DNA of 64,000 nt from Sporothrix humicola (GCA_021396245.1 WNYE01000067.1:1-64000); one strand, 5' to 3'. Shown: positions 49,756 through 60,619, numbered from the stretch's first letter. Notes: generated from the letters alone by a model not told the origin. Translations and numbers: made by a program.

Positions 49756-51676
49756 GGCTGCGGTTGTGTAGTTGTTTGCGACGGGATGTAGGTTGCGTCG
49801 TTCGCGGGCGACGTTTGTGAATAGGAGGAGGTTGAACGGCGAAGAAGGAGGGGAGAGGAAGGTTCGAAAGAACGGCAGGGAAGGTCTGTGGAATATGGAA
49901 TATTTGCGGTGGCACGGCTCTAACTGCAGGCTAGGACCGTTGATGAGCCAAGCTGTTGGGGTGGTTGGCTATGGTTGGCAGCAGTACGGATTGGCTGGAT
50001 TGAGGGAGGTGTGGATGCCTAAATGGAGTGCGTGTCAGCGAGAAGGAGGAGGAGCAGCAGGAGGAGCGAAAACAGCATCCAGGTGGATAAAGACAAGAAA
50101 AAGGCAGTAGAAAAAACGGAGTGAAAGAAACAAGACAAGCAGAATGATGAGATTGGATTCTTACCTTGACACGCAGCGGGGAAATAGACGCACGATGTGT
50201 GGCTGTCAACAGAGGCTCTGAATTGGGGTTAATTCGGGCAAGGAGAGGTCGACAAAGGCTGTGCGAAAGAAACAATGTGTGTCTGTGGGCAGAAGAGAAT
50301 GACAAAAGAGGCCGCCACGGAAGCGAGACTGGCAGGGAATTGGGCGGAAAACGGAGGGATCTTAATGCGTGGTGGAGAAATGTCCCGGGGGCTAGGGAGA
50401 ACAGGGGATCAATAAAGTGCGCTATGGGTGTTAAAGCTCGCAGATAGGCAGGTCCGTAAGGCGATGGGGATAAAATAAACGAAGCTGGCAGGATGGGACG
50501 ATAAATAAGAACAGAAATAAAAGGCCGAGTGAAGCAGAAGCAGAATGAGAAGAAGAAAAAGAGAAAATAAACAGAGGCCTAAAAGAGGGAACCCGGGGCT
50601 GTGGAAGTGCTCGCCGCGTGTAGGACTAGCAACAAAACAAAGTTCTAGTATATAAACTCGAAGTTCTCAATAGGCAGCGCGATTCGGCTTCGGGATGGCG
50701 CAGATGGTGACGACGGCGGTGGCAGAGGCGAAAACTGGTGATGTCTACGGCGATGACGAGTGACGTTTTGGAAAGGGGGAACACGAGATCAAGAAGTTAA
50801 GGAGGCAAGTTGGGCACAGAGAGAACCACAGGAAGGAGTGAGACGAGTACGGTCGGACAGCTCTTGCTACTCAATGCGAGTGCGTTCCTTCTGTTTGTTT
50901 CCGTGGCTCGTCTTTTACATTCGCAGTTGCGACTTGGTGAACAGTATGAATGCTACAGGCAAAGTTGCAAAACAGTGGGCTTCGGTGGACTCTTGTCCGG
51001 TCGCGCTTGCCTCTTTGTCTTTTCTCATTCTTTTCGTCAACGTTTTCGCTCAGTCGCTCTTTCATCCTGTCTCTTGTCTCCCAGCAGACGGAAGCGACGG
51101 AGGGGCTGTGTCCCCGTCCAATTGGGCGGCGCTAAGCTGCTTGGAGCGAGCACCCCGCGCTGCCTAAACCGACCTGCGCCTTCCACGTTTCTTCAGGGCC
51201 AGGGCCATTTTGCACTTGCATTTTGAATGGGGCATGACAGAACGATGGAGACTGGCGTCCAGCGTAGTTAGCGTCAGCCACAGCAGCAGAGTGTCCTGTG
51301 ACACAGGCTTGGGCGGGCAGGCCTGGCCGGGCCTTGTGCCGCACATTGGCATGGACTGGACCAAAGCCTGGCCTGGGCCAAGTCGCCCCCAGCGTCATCG
51401 TCAGTGCGCAAAAGAACAAACATTTGTGTTTCATCTCCTATTCGAACTACCCGCATCGAAACCAACCACAACGAACTCTACGAAGCAGTTGCATTGCCGC
51501 CGCTGTCGTGTGCATCATTGAGTCCCTTTTCCGATCAGAAAATCTATACTTCTCAACCCTGCCATCATCGTTGATCGCATCCACGTCAATCACATCGACG
51601 ACAAAACATCGCGAACCCCTTTTTTCGATCGCCGACACACATTTCCCACTCCTTGCAGTCTCATCCTACCTACACC
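49756..51676. other. Divergent promoter region between Ysc84 and Sft1 genes
   Basis: About 1.9 kb. The part near Ysc84 is C/T-rich on the minus strand, as expected for its leader. A minus-strand GTAAGAATCC at about 50164 could be the donor of a 5' UTR intron. No coding exon is recognised. Confidence 0.5.
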
Positions 51677-51970
51677 ATGTCTGAGGCATACGAGCGCGAG
51701 CGGCAGAACAACTCGCGACTGGACGAGCTCGCGTCCAAGGTGACGGCGCTGCGCGGCGTCACGATTGACATTTACGACAATGCGCGCGAGCAGGACATTA
51801 TCGACTCGACCAACGACACGTTCTCGAGCATGTCGACGCAGCTCAAGGGCTCGGCGGGCCGCTTGACACGGATGGCGGCATCGGGCAACCGCGTGGCCAT
51901 TCTGAAGTTATCGGGCATCATCATCGGCGTCTTCATCGTCCTTTACTACATCTTCCGGTTGTTCTTCTAA
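51677..51970 (+). CDS. sft1: Sft1-type Golgi SNARE (Bet1 family)
   Basis: A single exon of 97 residues, the same length as yeast Sft1. It has a short N-terminal tail, one SNARE coiled-coil (about residues 12-72, containing LDELASKVTALRG and STQLKGSAGRLTRM) and a C-terminal transmembrane anchor (about 77-97, LSGIIIGVFIVLYYIFRLFF), giving a tail-anchored topology. The RLTRM and AASGN segment before the anchor matches Sft1 well. Family role: Qc-SNARE for retrograde traffic within the Golgi, pairing with Sed5, Gos1 and Ykt6. The ATG at 51677 lies in CACCATGT context. The 3' UTR carries a (CA)n run at 52048-52067. Confidence 0.9.
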   Translation: MSEAYERERQNNSRLDELASKVTALRGVTIDIYDNAREQDIIDSTNDTFSSMSTQLKGSAGRLTRMAASGNRVAILKLSGIIIGVFIVLYYIFRLFF

Positions 51971-52562
51971 AGAAGAGAATGACGACAGACGACGAACCAT
52001 GACACCGACATCAATATCGGCGCCGATACACTCAAACACTCAAAGAAACACACACACACACACACACGTACACGAATATAAAAAACGTCCTGGCTTCTAC
52101 GAGTAATCGTGTGGCCTGGACGATCACAACCTTGGGCATAGCAATGGCGTTTTGGGCGGAGTTTCTATTTGGAAAGGACACATTGGAATTATTTTGTTTG
52201 AGAGAGGCCTACGGGCTGTCTCTGCGCGTCTGTACGGTTGGATAGGCATTTTACTTTCTATTTTTCTGGCTTAATTGAGTTTTGTTCCATCAAAAGAAAA
52301 GAGAGAAAGGCACTAGGGATCATTGCGACCTTGGCCGTCTAAAGCAAAACAAGAGTCTTCATTTTTCATTCGTTTATCCTCCGTCGTAGCGATGCAATTT
52401 TACTGGAAAGGAGGCATGGAAAACCGCACAGCTAAAACGAGACATAAATACCAGCACATTAGAACGATTAAACACAAACAACCGCTCCGCTCTATCCACT
52501 CCAATTGCCTATAGCACCATTCCTATCCGTCACGACACCAAAACACATATCTCCGCCCCAGT
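51971..52562. other. Convergent 3' spacer
   Basis: 3' UTR of the SNARE gene, with a (CA)n dinucleotide run at 52048-52067, and 3' side of the ArfGAP gene. No coding potential seen. Confidence 0.65.
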
Positions 52563-54541
52563 CTAATTCCACACGTTGGAGAACAAATCCTCGTTGGCAG
52601 CACCGAAGCCGCCGGCGGGCTTCACAGCGCCGTTGCCGCCAGCAGCCGTCGTGCTGGACGACCAGCCACCGAACTCCTCGTCGGCAGCGACCTTGGGTGC
52701 AGGCGCAAAGCCGCCGCCGGCGCCGGGGACGATGCTCTGGTTTGCAAACGAGCTGCTGGCACCAGCACCGCCGCTGCTGCTACCGCCCCAGCCGAAATCG
52801 TTGCCGGTCGAGACCTTGGCCAGGCCGGTGCTGGAGAAGGAGGATGTCGTGGCAGTCGTCGCTGGTGCGGCGGCGGCAGAGGAGGCAGGCGCTGACGAGC
52901 CCCAACCGGCGTCGTTGGCGCCCCAGACGTCCGAGTTGCCCCAGTTGGCGCTGACGTTGGCCAGCGGACTGGTGGCGGTGTTGGCCGAAGCCGCTGGTGG
53001 GCTGACAGCAGGCTGGGCGGCGGGCTGGCTAAGGTTGAAGACGGAGTTCATGGACGCAGATGCGCCGGGAGGCGGGCTGACGGCAGCTGCAGCTGGTGGT
53101 GATGTTGCAGCGGGGGCGGCGGCGGGGGCAGAAAAGTCAAACAGGTCGCCAAAAGCGTTGGAAGCAGGGGCGGCTGCGGCAGGGGCGGCTGCAGGAGGTG
53201 AGGGCGAGGAGGAGAAGGCGTCGAAGCCACCGAGACCGCCAAAAGCGGACGACGAGGCTGCGGCAGGCTTGGGCTGTTGTGCTGGTGCAGCGGCGGGCTT
53301 GCTATCGAAGAAGCTGCCACCGCCCAGACTGCCAAAGCCAGACGAGGGTGCCGCCGCGGGAGGGGGTGAGCGGGTGCTCGAGCTGTTGAAAGAAAGGCTG
53401 GCGAAAGCGTCGACTGGCTTAGGAGAGGTAGTAGGGGCTGCAGCTGGAGTCGACGAGAAGCTCAGGCTGCTGAAAGCGTCAACAAAACCACCGCCAGCAG
53501 CGTTCTGGCCGGGAGAGGGCATTCCACCGAAACCGCTCGCATTTTGCTGCTGCTGCTGTTGTTGCTGCTGCACACGGGGTGCGGTGGCATAGAGGGAGAG
53601 GATAGACTGCTTGAGGTCGGGCCGCGATTGGGCGGCGGCGGCACCACCAGTGCCTGTTGTGCTCGAAGGCCGTGCAGGTGCGGCAGGCTGTGCGGTGCCA
53701 AAGAAGTCCAGGCCCAGGAGAGAGTCCTTTGTGTTGTTGGCCGGGGCCGCAGCTTTGGGCGGCGCCGCGTCGGCCTTGGGAGGCGCACGTGGGGCCTGGG
53801 GGCCAGCAGTGCTGGCACGGGGAGGGGGTGTCGATGAAACAGGTGCATCGTCAAATCCGCCGCCAATCAGGTCGATAGCAGGTGCCGCCGGTCTCGACTT
53901 GGGCGGGACGCCTGCCGGAGCGCCACCAGGGCTGCCCGTCTTGCCGATAGATGCCTTGCGGATAGACTCCTTGCGGTCGATGGTCTGCTTCTCCTTGACG
54001 ATGCTCAGGGGGATGTCGTCGTCGCCGTCCACATCGAGAGTGGCCGGATCGGGAATAGGGCCGTCCATGACCCAGCGCTTGAGCTCGTATTTGGTGCGGA
54101 TAAAGTTCTCGATCTTGGCCTCGGACGGCACGTGGCCGGCAGCCAGCTTGGACTCCCAGTACTTGTTGGCGCGGGCATTGCCCCAGCTCAGAATGCTCTG
54201 GAGCTGCTCGTCGGTCCATGAGTCGAGATCAACAGACTTGACGCGCGAAATGTGAGTGCCCATACCACGGTGGATGCCGGAACAGCGGATGCAGACAAAA
54301 ACACCGAGGTTCCACGAAGCCCAGCGGGGATCTGTTCTCTTGTGTCAGCAAAATGATGATGATGGCGTTGATGGCGATGACAGGGATAGATGTGAGGGCG
54401 GAATGAGGGGGAGCTCCACGTACGCTTGTTTCTCTTGCAATCGGCGCAAACCTTGTTCGGCTCGAGCTTCAACAAGCTCTTGATGGTCTGCTGGTTCTGC
54501 GCGGCGCGATCGGCGGCCGGGTTGGCTGGTCGTCTCGACAT
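52563..54541 (-). CDS. age2: ArfGAP domain protein (Age2/SMAP type)
   Basis: Exons 54541-54424 and 54331-52563 (minus) join to 628 residues. The intron (GTACGT...CAG) splits the zinc finger; joining restores CADC, then HPRWASWNLGVFV, then CIRC. The ArfGAP domain covers about residues 14-130, with the arginine-finger region GIHRGMGTHISRVKS. The rest is Pro/Ala/Ser/Gly-rich and disordered with repeated hydrophobic spots (DAFSSLSF, DAFASLSF, GDLFDFS and the C-terminal DLFSNVW). These resemble DLF/clathrin- or adaptor-binding short motifs. It activates GTP hydrolysis on Arf at the trans-Golgi/endosome, by family knowledge. The domain matches Age2/SMAP more than Gcs1 or Glo3. It is longer than yeast Age2 (298) because of the tail. 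The convergent neighbour is a Golgi SNARE gene. Confidence 0.9.
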
Positions 54542-56119
54542 GGTAGATGTGTTGTGGGATGTGAGGCAGAAAGGTGGGATTAAGAAAGGGGGGGAGAAAA
54601 GGAGTCGAAGAGGGGGTCGAGGCGCGATTTCCGTCGATGGCAGTGTGTCGCGAGGTTCGATGAATTTTGATAGTTGTGAGAAGGAGGGAGAGAAGGTCAG
54701 GATCGAAGATTGATGGGAGGAGATTTGTCCTTGCCTAAGGGAAGTTGCAAGGTGGCCGAGCGATGAGGTTGGGTTGGGACCAAAGGAGGTGATAAATAAT
54801 ATTAGTGGGAATTCCGAAGCCTGGCTCTGGTTAATGCGAACATGAAATCACCATTGCGCTAAGGGACCTCCTTCTGAAAACGAATAACGCACTCAGGGTT
54901 TAGTGGGGCACACAGGGTGTTGCGGCTAGATGCATAGTGTGCGGTTTTCACACTGTATTTGTGTGCGGATTTTGCGGTTAATACAGTGCGAAGTATACAA
55001 GCGGCAGGTTGACAATATTCATATTCAACTTTGTTAACTCACAAGTTCGTTACTGAGATTCATTTTTGTATCAAACATAAAAAAAATTACAATATAAAGT
55101 ACGAAACTAGTCTGCGCACTACTTTTTTATTTACTACTATTTTATAAGGCCGTACGGAGTACCATCTTGTCACTTCGTCGCGGTCTAAGTCCTTTCCGTT
55201 GTTGGCCATCTATGTGCGTGGCCGCACTGTGCGGATCGCTCCTGCCCTTTGGGCCTTTACTGCGTGTATTTGGACCCGGGTCTCTCCTTCTCTCCTATGT
55301 CGGAGTTTGGTGGTGCGTCATCTCGCTGTATTGCGTCGTTTCATAACAAAAGCGACTTCCTCTTTTGCTTCACTTTTTTGAATTTCTTTTCCTTTGCCGT
55401 AACGACATTTAACTGCATTTTTCGGCTCTGCGACCTCACTTCTGCGGCCCTTTCACTCCAGCCTTCGTGAATTCTCACCAGGCATACCCGCACACTCACT
55501 CGGCGGACTTTGTGAGAGGTTGCACGCGTAGGGCTCAGCTTTGCCGGCTTACACTGCGTCGTCCTCGTCCATTTTAAGCTCACTCTTTCATCTTCTTCTG
55601 CTCGCGTCAGTCGCCTATCTTCACCGCTGTCGCCTATTTTGGCTGACCTCAAATATTAAATTGTTTGTCTTTTGTCTTGCGTTGCGCCTTGTTTCTGGGG
55701 TTTCTTCCCTCTTCTTTCATCCCTCATCTCGTCTTATTTATTTTCACCCCTCCCTTTCGTCTCATTTTCCCATCACAATCTTCTCACACTCTTTTTCATC
55801 TCACATTGTCTGTTCATGTTCCCTCTCATCTTCCGCTCATCGTCGATCGTTTGCTTTTCCTTTACAAACCTCTCCGTTCCTCCTCTTCCTTATCTCCGCT
55901 CACCTGGCTTATTCGCTCTGCTTAGGAAGCTAGAATAAAAAGCCAAACACGCAAGCTCCCCCCACTCCGACGAACGCCCCTCTCCGCCGGGCAACCTCCA
56001 GCAAGGCTGCGCACACGAGGCTCCTAATTTAAGGCTTCCGCGCCATCTGATCGTGCCATTCACACCTCGGATTTGCTTCCCGTCCAGCACCGCGTTCCAG
56101 CGCCACAAGACAAGCAGCC
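54542..56119. other. Divergent promoter region between ArfGAP and NPT1 genes
   Basis: About 1.6 kb. 54800-55160 is AT-rich and contains TACGGAGTA at 55154-55162. 55350-56100 is strongly C/T-rich on the plus strand and is the likely leader and promoter of the plus-strand gene. Frames here are Ser/Leu/Phe-rich artefacts. Confidence 0.55.
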
Positions 56120-57529
56120 ATGGATTTCAACAGCTCGTCGCCCTACCCCGAGGGCGTGATCTCGTTCCTTGACACGGACTTGTACAAGCTGACGATGCAA
56201 TGCGCCGTCCTCAAGTACTACAAGGACATCCCCGTCACCTACTCGTTCACGAATCGCACACCCGAGAAGAAGCTGTCGCGGACCGCCTATCAATGGCTCA
56301 GCGACCAAGTGCGCAAGCTCGGCAACATCTCGCTGTCCGACGAAGAGCTGGCTTTCCTGAAGCAGCACTGCCCGTACCTGTCGCCTGCCTACCTCGACTT
56401 CCTCAAGGAGTTCCGCCTCAACCCGCGCGAAGAGGTTACAATTACCTTTGTGACTGTGGCACCGGGCAACAGTGAAACCCCCGATGACCTTGGCGACGTC
56501 GACATTACCATTCAGGGCACATGGGTCAACACGATTCTGTACGAGATTCCCATTCTGGCGCTGACGTCCGAGGCCTACTTCAAATTCATGGACACGGACT
56601 GGAACTACGACGGCCAGCAGGATCTCGCTTTCGACAAGGGCATGCGTCTGCTCGAGGCCGGTTGCATTCTGTCCGAGTTTGGCACGCGACGCCGCCGCGA
56701 CTACCACACCCAGGCGCTTGTCTTCCGCGGACTTGTGCAGGCAAGCCGTGAGGCCGAAAAGCGCGGGCTGCCGGGAAAGCTGTCCGGCACAAGTAACGTG
56801 CACCTGGCTATGCGCTTCAACATCCCGCCCGTCGGCACTGTCGCCCACGAGTGGTTCATGGGAATTGCGGCCCTGTCCGGCGAGTACCGCCAGGCGACCG
56901 AGGAGGCGCTGTGCCGATGGGTGGGCTGTTTCGGCGAGGGTGTGCTGGGCATTGCACTGACAGACACGTTTGGCACGCCCGAGTTTTTGCGCGAGTTTGG
57001 CAAGCCGGTGCGGCAACCCGACACAGCAACAGACGCATCATCACAAACAACAACAGCAACCAAGTCGTACGCTCAGGTCTTTACCGGCGTGCGGCAGGAT
57101 TCGGGCGACCCGACCGAGTACGTCAAGCTTATGCGCAAATTCTACGATTCTCAGGGCATCACGGACAAGAAGGTCATCGTGTTCTCGGACTCGCTGAACC
57201 TCGAGCGGTGCCTGCAGTACAAGGAGGTGTCTGAGGCGGCTGGATTCCAGCCAACGTTTGGTGTCGGCACGTTTTTGACAAACGACTTTGTCAACCTCAA
57301 GACGGGACTCAAGTCTGCACCACTCAACATTGTCATCAAGCTGAGCTCGGCCAACGGCCACCCGGCCGTCAAGATCAGCGACAATGCCGGCAAGAACACG
57401 GGCGACAAGGCTACGGTCGACCGTGTCAAGCGGGAGTTGGGTTACGTTGAGAAGGACTGGGAGGACGGCGACGAGACACGGCGATGGGGCAAGGATGGCG
57501 ACCAGCCGGACCAGGCGGCCAAGGCATGA
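56120..57529 (+). CDS. npt1: Nicotinate phosphoribosyltransferase
   Basis: A single exon of 469 residues. It makes nicotinate mononucleotide from nicotinate and PRPP with ATP, the first step of the Preiss-Handler NAD salvage route. Family blocks in order: SFLDTDLYKLTMQ at the N-terminus, FTNRTPEKK, SEFGTRRRRDYHTQ near residue 190, and SGTSNVHLA. TVAHEWFMG follows with His243, equivalent to the histidine phosphorylated during ATP use. Then come LTDTFGT, FTGVRQDSGDP and FGVGTFLTND. A Thr/Ala/Gln-rich insert (about residues 302-316) separates FGKPV from SYAQVFTGV and looks like a variable surface loop. Length is somewhat above the 429 of yeast Npt1. The ATG lies in GCCATGG context. Confidence 0.95.
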   Translation: MDFNSSSPYPEGVISFLDTDLYKLTMQCAVLKYYKDIPVTYSFTNRTPEKKLSRTAYQWLSDQVRKLGNISLSDEELAFLKQHCPYLSPAYLDFLKEFRLNPREEVTITFVTVAPGNSETPDDLGDVDITIQGTWVNTILYEIPILALTSEAYFKFMDTDWNYDGQQDLAFDKGMRLLEAGCILSEFGTRRRRDYHTQALVFRGLVQASREAEKRGLPGKLSGTSNVHLAMRFNIPPVGTVAHEWFMGIAALSGEYRQATEEALCRWVGCFGEGVLGIALTDTFGTPEFLREFGKPVRQPDTATDASSQTTTATKSYAQVFTGVRQDSGDPTEYVKLMRKFYDSQGITDKKVIVFSDSLNLERCLQYKEVSEAAGFQPTFGVGTFLTNDFVNLKTGLKSAPLNIVIKLSSANGHPAVKISDNAGKNTGDKATVDRVKRELGYVEKDWEDGDETRRWGKDGDQPDQAAKA

Positions 57530-58313
57530 CGAGTGGTGGAAGCAGGAGTGATGAAATGTTGAGATGCGGCATACCGTCTCTCTGTGTCTGTATTTTTGTG
57601 TGCTTTTAGCTTCATATTCATCCATCCATTTGCAGTAAGATACTTCGTAGAAACAGACTTATTAGATAAGAGACTTGTTAGAATCAGGTGTTTTGACAAA
57701 GTAGATATGTAGGCTTGTCTTTTTGACTTTTTGATTACCTCAACATCGATACAATCTCCAGCACGTGAGTGCACGACAAGGCTGCCATTGCGACGCCAGG
57801 CCGGCACATTGTAGTGCCCGAGATGCCTGGCACATGCCATGCATGATGTCTAATCAAGAAAAATACGAGGCTAAATTATCGGCGTGTCCTGGGCACTTGG
57901 TTGCCCGTTTATCTGTTTCTATCTCGCTGTATTCCTTTGTATGCAGCTACCGGGGTGCTCAGCCGCCTGAAACTGGCGTCATCAGGGCGATCTCCGACGG
58001 GAAGGCGCCATCTGCGTGGAGGTATTTGTGTTTTCTGGCGGAAGGTGCTAGTGAGGGGCTGTCCGCGATTCCACATCGGCTCCCGCAACAGATTCCAACA
58101 GAGTGGGTCCCCATGCTGTAATAACTCAAATCACCGGCAAAGCTAGCTGTCTACAAGCATATTGCCACCGATTGCCACCTTCCTTACTGTAATACATCAC
58201 ACTCGGACGAAGCACCTCATCGACTTTCCAATTCTATATAAGCATCACCAAGCTCTCTCAGCAAGAGACTATTTTCAATTTTTTACGCCGACCACACGCA
58301 CAACTCACTCTTC
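57530..58313. other. Intergenic region, NPT1 3' side and MsrB promoter
   Basis: It holds the NPT1 3' UTR with a TACTTCGTA motif at 57641-57649. From about 58150 it holds the compact promoter of the MsrB gene with a TATA box. No gene seen. Confidence 0.6.
58235..58242 (+). promoter_or_regulatory. TATA box of the MsrB gene
   Basis: TATATAAG at 58235-58242 is 72 bases before the first ATG (58314). This position suits a core promoter with a short leader of about 40-50 bases, so most transcripts should include the first ATG. Confidence 0.5.
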
Positions 58314-59024
58314 ATGCTCTCGCAACGCTTCACCACTCTCCTACGCACCGTCCCTACCGTCTCTACACGCTCCATCGCATCCAGCCGAACCATTCTTCAG
58401 CGTCTTCCCCTTGCACCTCCTCCTCCGCCTTCGATCACTTCGCGCACTGTTCTGCAATCTATACCCATTATCCCGTTCCTCAGCAGCTTCTTCTCTTCCT
58501 CGGCAGCCCAGCAAGACAACATGTCTTTCCCCGACAACCGTCCCGACTCGGAATGGCAGGCCGTTCTGAATCCTGGTACGTCCTCCCTCGTACTGTTAAT
58601 GTGATACTGTCCTCCTTCTAACAATGTAGAACAATTCCGCATCCTGCGTGAAAAGGGCACCGAGCGCCCGTTCACTGGCGAGTACGATCAGCACTTTGCC
58701 GACGCCGGCGTCTACCGCTGCGCCGGCTGCCAGGCACCACTCTACAAGGCGTCGCACAAGTTCAAGTCGGGCTGCGGCTGGCCTGCCTACTTTGACAGTC
58801 TTCCGGGCGCCGTCAAGCGCAACGTCGACAACTCGCTCGGCATGGAGCGCACCGAGATTGTGTGCGCCAACTGCGGCGGCCACCTGGGCCACGTTTTCAA
58901 GGGTGAGGGCTATTCGACGCCGACCGACGAGCGCCACTGTGTGAACAGTGTCAGCCTCAAGTTTTCTGCTGAGGATGAGGCAGTAGCGGCCAAGGATGCC
59001 GGCGGTGCCACTAGCAAGGCTTGA
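58314..59024 (+). CDS. msrB: Methionine-R-sulfoxide reductase B, with mitochondrial leader
   Basis: Exons 58314-58575 and 58630-59024 join to 218 residues. The intron is GTACGT...TAG and the split codon gives Glu88. The first 65 or so residues are rich in Arg, Ser, Thr and hydrophobic residues, with no acidic ones until later, like a mitochondrial presequence. The MsrB domain covers about 75-205. Zinc-binding pairs are Cys118/Cys121 (CAGC) and Cys166/Cys169 (CANC). SGCGWPAYF is the substrate loop, and catalytic Cys191 is in ERHCVNSVSLKF. It reduces methionine-R-sulfoxide in oxidised proteins using thioredoxin. A second in-frame ATG (Met70, at 58521) sits just after the leader and before the domain, so a cytosolic form from the same gene is possible. 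Confidence 0.93.
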
Positions 59025-59608
59025 GTGTGGTGGAGAGGTGTATTATTTTATGTTGGAATTTTTGTGGCATATTTGGCGCGAAGATGATGTATTATTGATG
59101 TATATAACGAGTGGATGGGGAAACGAAATGACCATAATAGCATTTGAGCTGGGTGGTATGGTTTATATGAATTTTATGAGATGAGTTTTGACGAAGATAA
59201 TTTTTACAACCCTTGATAAAATATGTATCAAATAAAAAAGTGCAAAAAAGAAATGTCTGAAAAATTCACCTAAAGTACCATCATTAAACAATCACATCAT
59301 TGCTCACATTTATAAGATACAACGATAAAATCTATGATTGGCGGATTGCATTCCCATCGTCACGATTTATATTGCTTCCCGTGGAGCCGACCGCGAAAAG
59401 CATATAAATTGGATACCCCATATACAGCAAATATACCCGGGAACGGCTGACTCGAGCGGAGTGCTGTTCCTGTCTTTCCAGATTTGTACGGGACAGAAAG
59501 ATTGCAGACGTACGTAATTCATATAAGAGAGACACTTTCCTCATCTTCTATCATGTTTCGTTTTCTGTGGTGTTTGTCTTCACCCATTATTACATACTCA
59601 CCGTCATC
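59025..59608. other. Intergenic region and acetylesterase promoter
   Basis: AT-rich 3' side of the MsrB gene, then the promoter of the next plus-strand gene. ATATAAGAG at about 59521 is a TATA-like element 88 bases before the ATG at 59609. No other gene seen. Confidence 0.6.
59521..59527 (+). promoter_or_regulatory. TATA-like box of the rhamnogalacturonan acetylesterase gene
   Basis: ATATAAG at 59521-59527, about 85 bases upstream of the start codon. The spacing is like that seen at the MsrB and carboxylesterase genes in this window. Confidence 0.4.
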
Positions 59609-60454
59609 ATGAAGGCTGCAGCTCTCGCCCTCGCCCAGGCCTCTTTGGCCATGGCAGTCGCCGTTCCTTCGTCTGCTGCGGCCAATGTCCCGACCGTTCA
59701 CCTTTGCGGCGACAGTACCATGGCTAGCATGAGCGGCGCTATCCAGGGCTGGGGCCAGTATCTGCACTACAGCTTCGACCCGGCAAAGTACACTGTCCTC
59801 AACTCGGCCATTGCCGGCCGCTCAGCTCGCAGCTACACCCGCGAAGGCCGTTTTGCTGCAGTCCTCAAACTCGTGCAGCCGGGCGACTGGGTCGTGATCG
59901 AGTTTGGCCATAACGACGGCGGCGGTCTCAGCAAAGACAATGGCCGCTCTGACTGTTACGGCGCCGGCGACGAGACGTGCCAGACCACATACGACGGCAA
60001 GGCAGAGACGGTCCTGACGTACCCAACGTACCTCAAGCAGGCTGGAACGGCCTTCCTCAAAGCTGGTGCCAAGCTGATCCTGTCAGCGCCGACACCCAAC
60101 GACGTGTGGAGCGACTCGGGCACTTATTCGTGGGGTCCAGACCGGTTTGCATATTATGCGATGCTCGCAGCCCAGGAGCTCGGCGGCACCAAGGCCGGCG
60201 TGTATTTTGTGCCCCACGGCGCCTATGCAGCACAGGCAATGAAGGCGCTTGGTTCGGATGTTGTTCGCAAGAACTATCCACAGGACCACACGCACACTTC
60301 GCCATACCTGGCCGATGTCATGTCTGGCGCCTTCGTGCTGGGCCTCACTTGTGGCACCAGCGATCTGGGCAAGGCGACGCTGAACAGCACGGCCGCACTA
60401 TCAGCCACTTTCCTTGGAAACTGCATCTCATACAACTCGACGGTGCCGTTGTAG
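59609..60454 (+). CDS. Rhamnogalacturonan acetylesterase (CE12, SGNH hydrolase), secreted
   Basis: A single exon of 281 residues. A signal peptide covers about residues 1-24 (MKAAALALAQASLAMAVAV...). SGNH blocks: nucleophile Ser36 in CGDSTM, a glycine in IAGRSARSY, Asn102 in FGHND, and the Asp226/His229 pair in QDHTHTSP. Cys residues in the SDCYG/ETCQT loop and near the C-terminus fit disulfides of the Aspergillus enzyme. N-glycosylation sequons occur near the end (NSTA, NSTV). It removes acetyl groups from the rhamnogalacturonan I backbone of pectin outside the cell, helping lyases and hydrolases. An upstream alternative start in frame uses GTG and is not credible; the ATG at 59609 begins the signal peptide. 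It is convergent with HBS1, 165 bases apart. Confidence 0.95.
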   Translation: MKAAALALAQASLAMAVAVPSSAAANVPTVHLCGDSTMASMSGAIQGWGQYLHYSFDPAKYTVLNSAIAGRSARSYTREGRFAAVLKLVQPGDWVVIEFGHNDGGGLSKDNGRSDCYGAGDETCQTTYDGKAETVLTYPTYLKQAGTAFLKAGAKLILSAPTPNDVWSDSGTYSWGPDRFAYYAMLAAQELGGTKAGVYFVPHGAYAAQAMKALGSDVVRKNYPQDHTHTSPYLADVMSGAFVLGLTCGTSDLGKATLNSTAALSATFLGNCISYNSTVPL

Positions 60455-60619
60455 ACGGTTGTGTACATGTACTTGATGCTGAAGTCGGGACTGGTGCCAT
60501 GATTTGTATATCGTGTATGTGGTATCTCGGTGTTCTCGTTTTGTTGTCTCCAGCGCATGCAATGCCAAAATAAATACAAAATTGAAGAAAAGTCCAACCA
60601 AATATGCTTCTTATTCCTC

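Noticed and set aside
52576..53592. 338-codon plus-strand frame
   Set aside because: Antisense of the Ala/Pro-rich tail of the ArfGAP protein.
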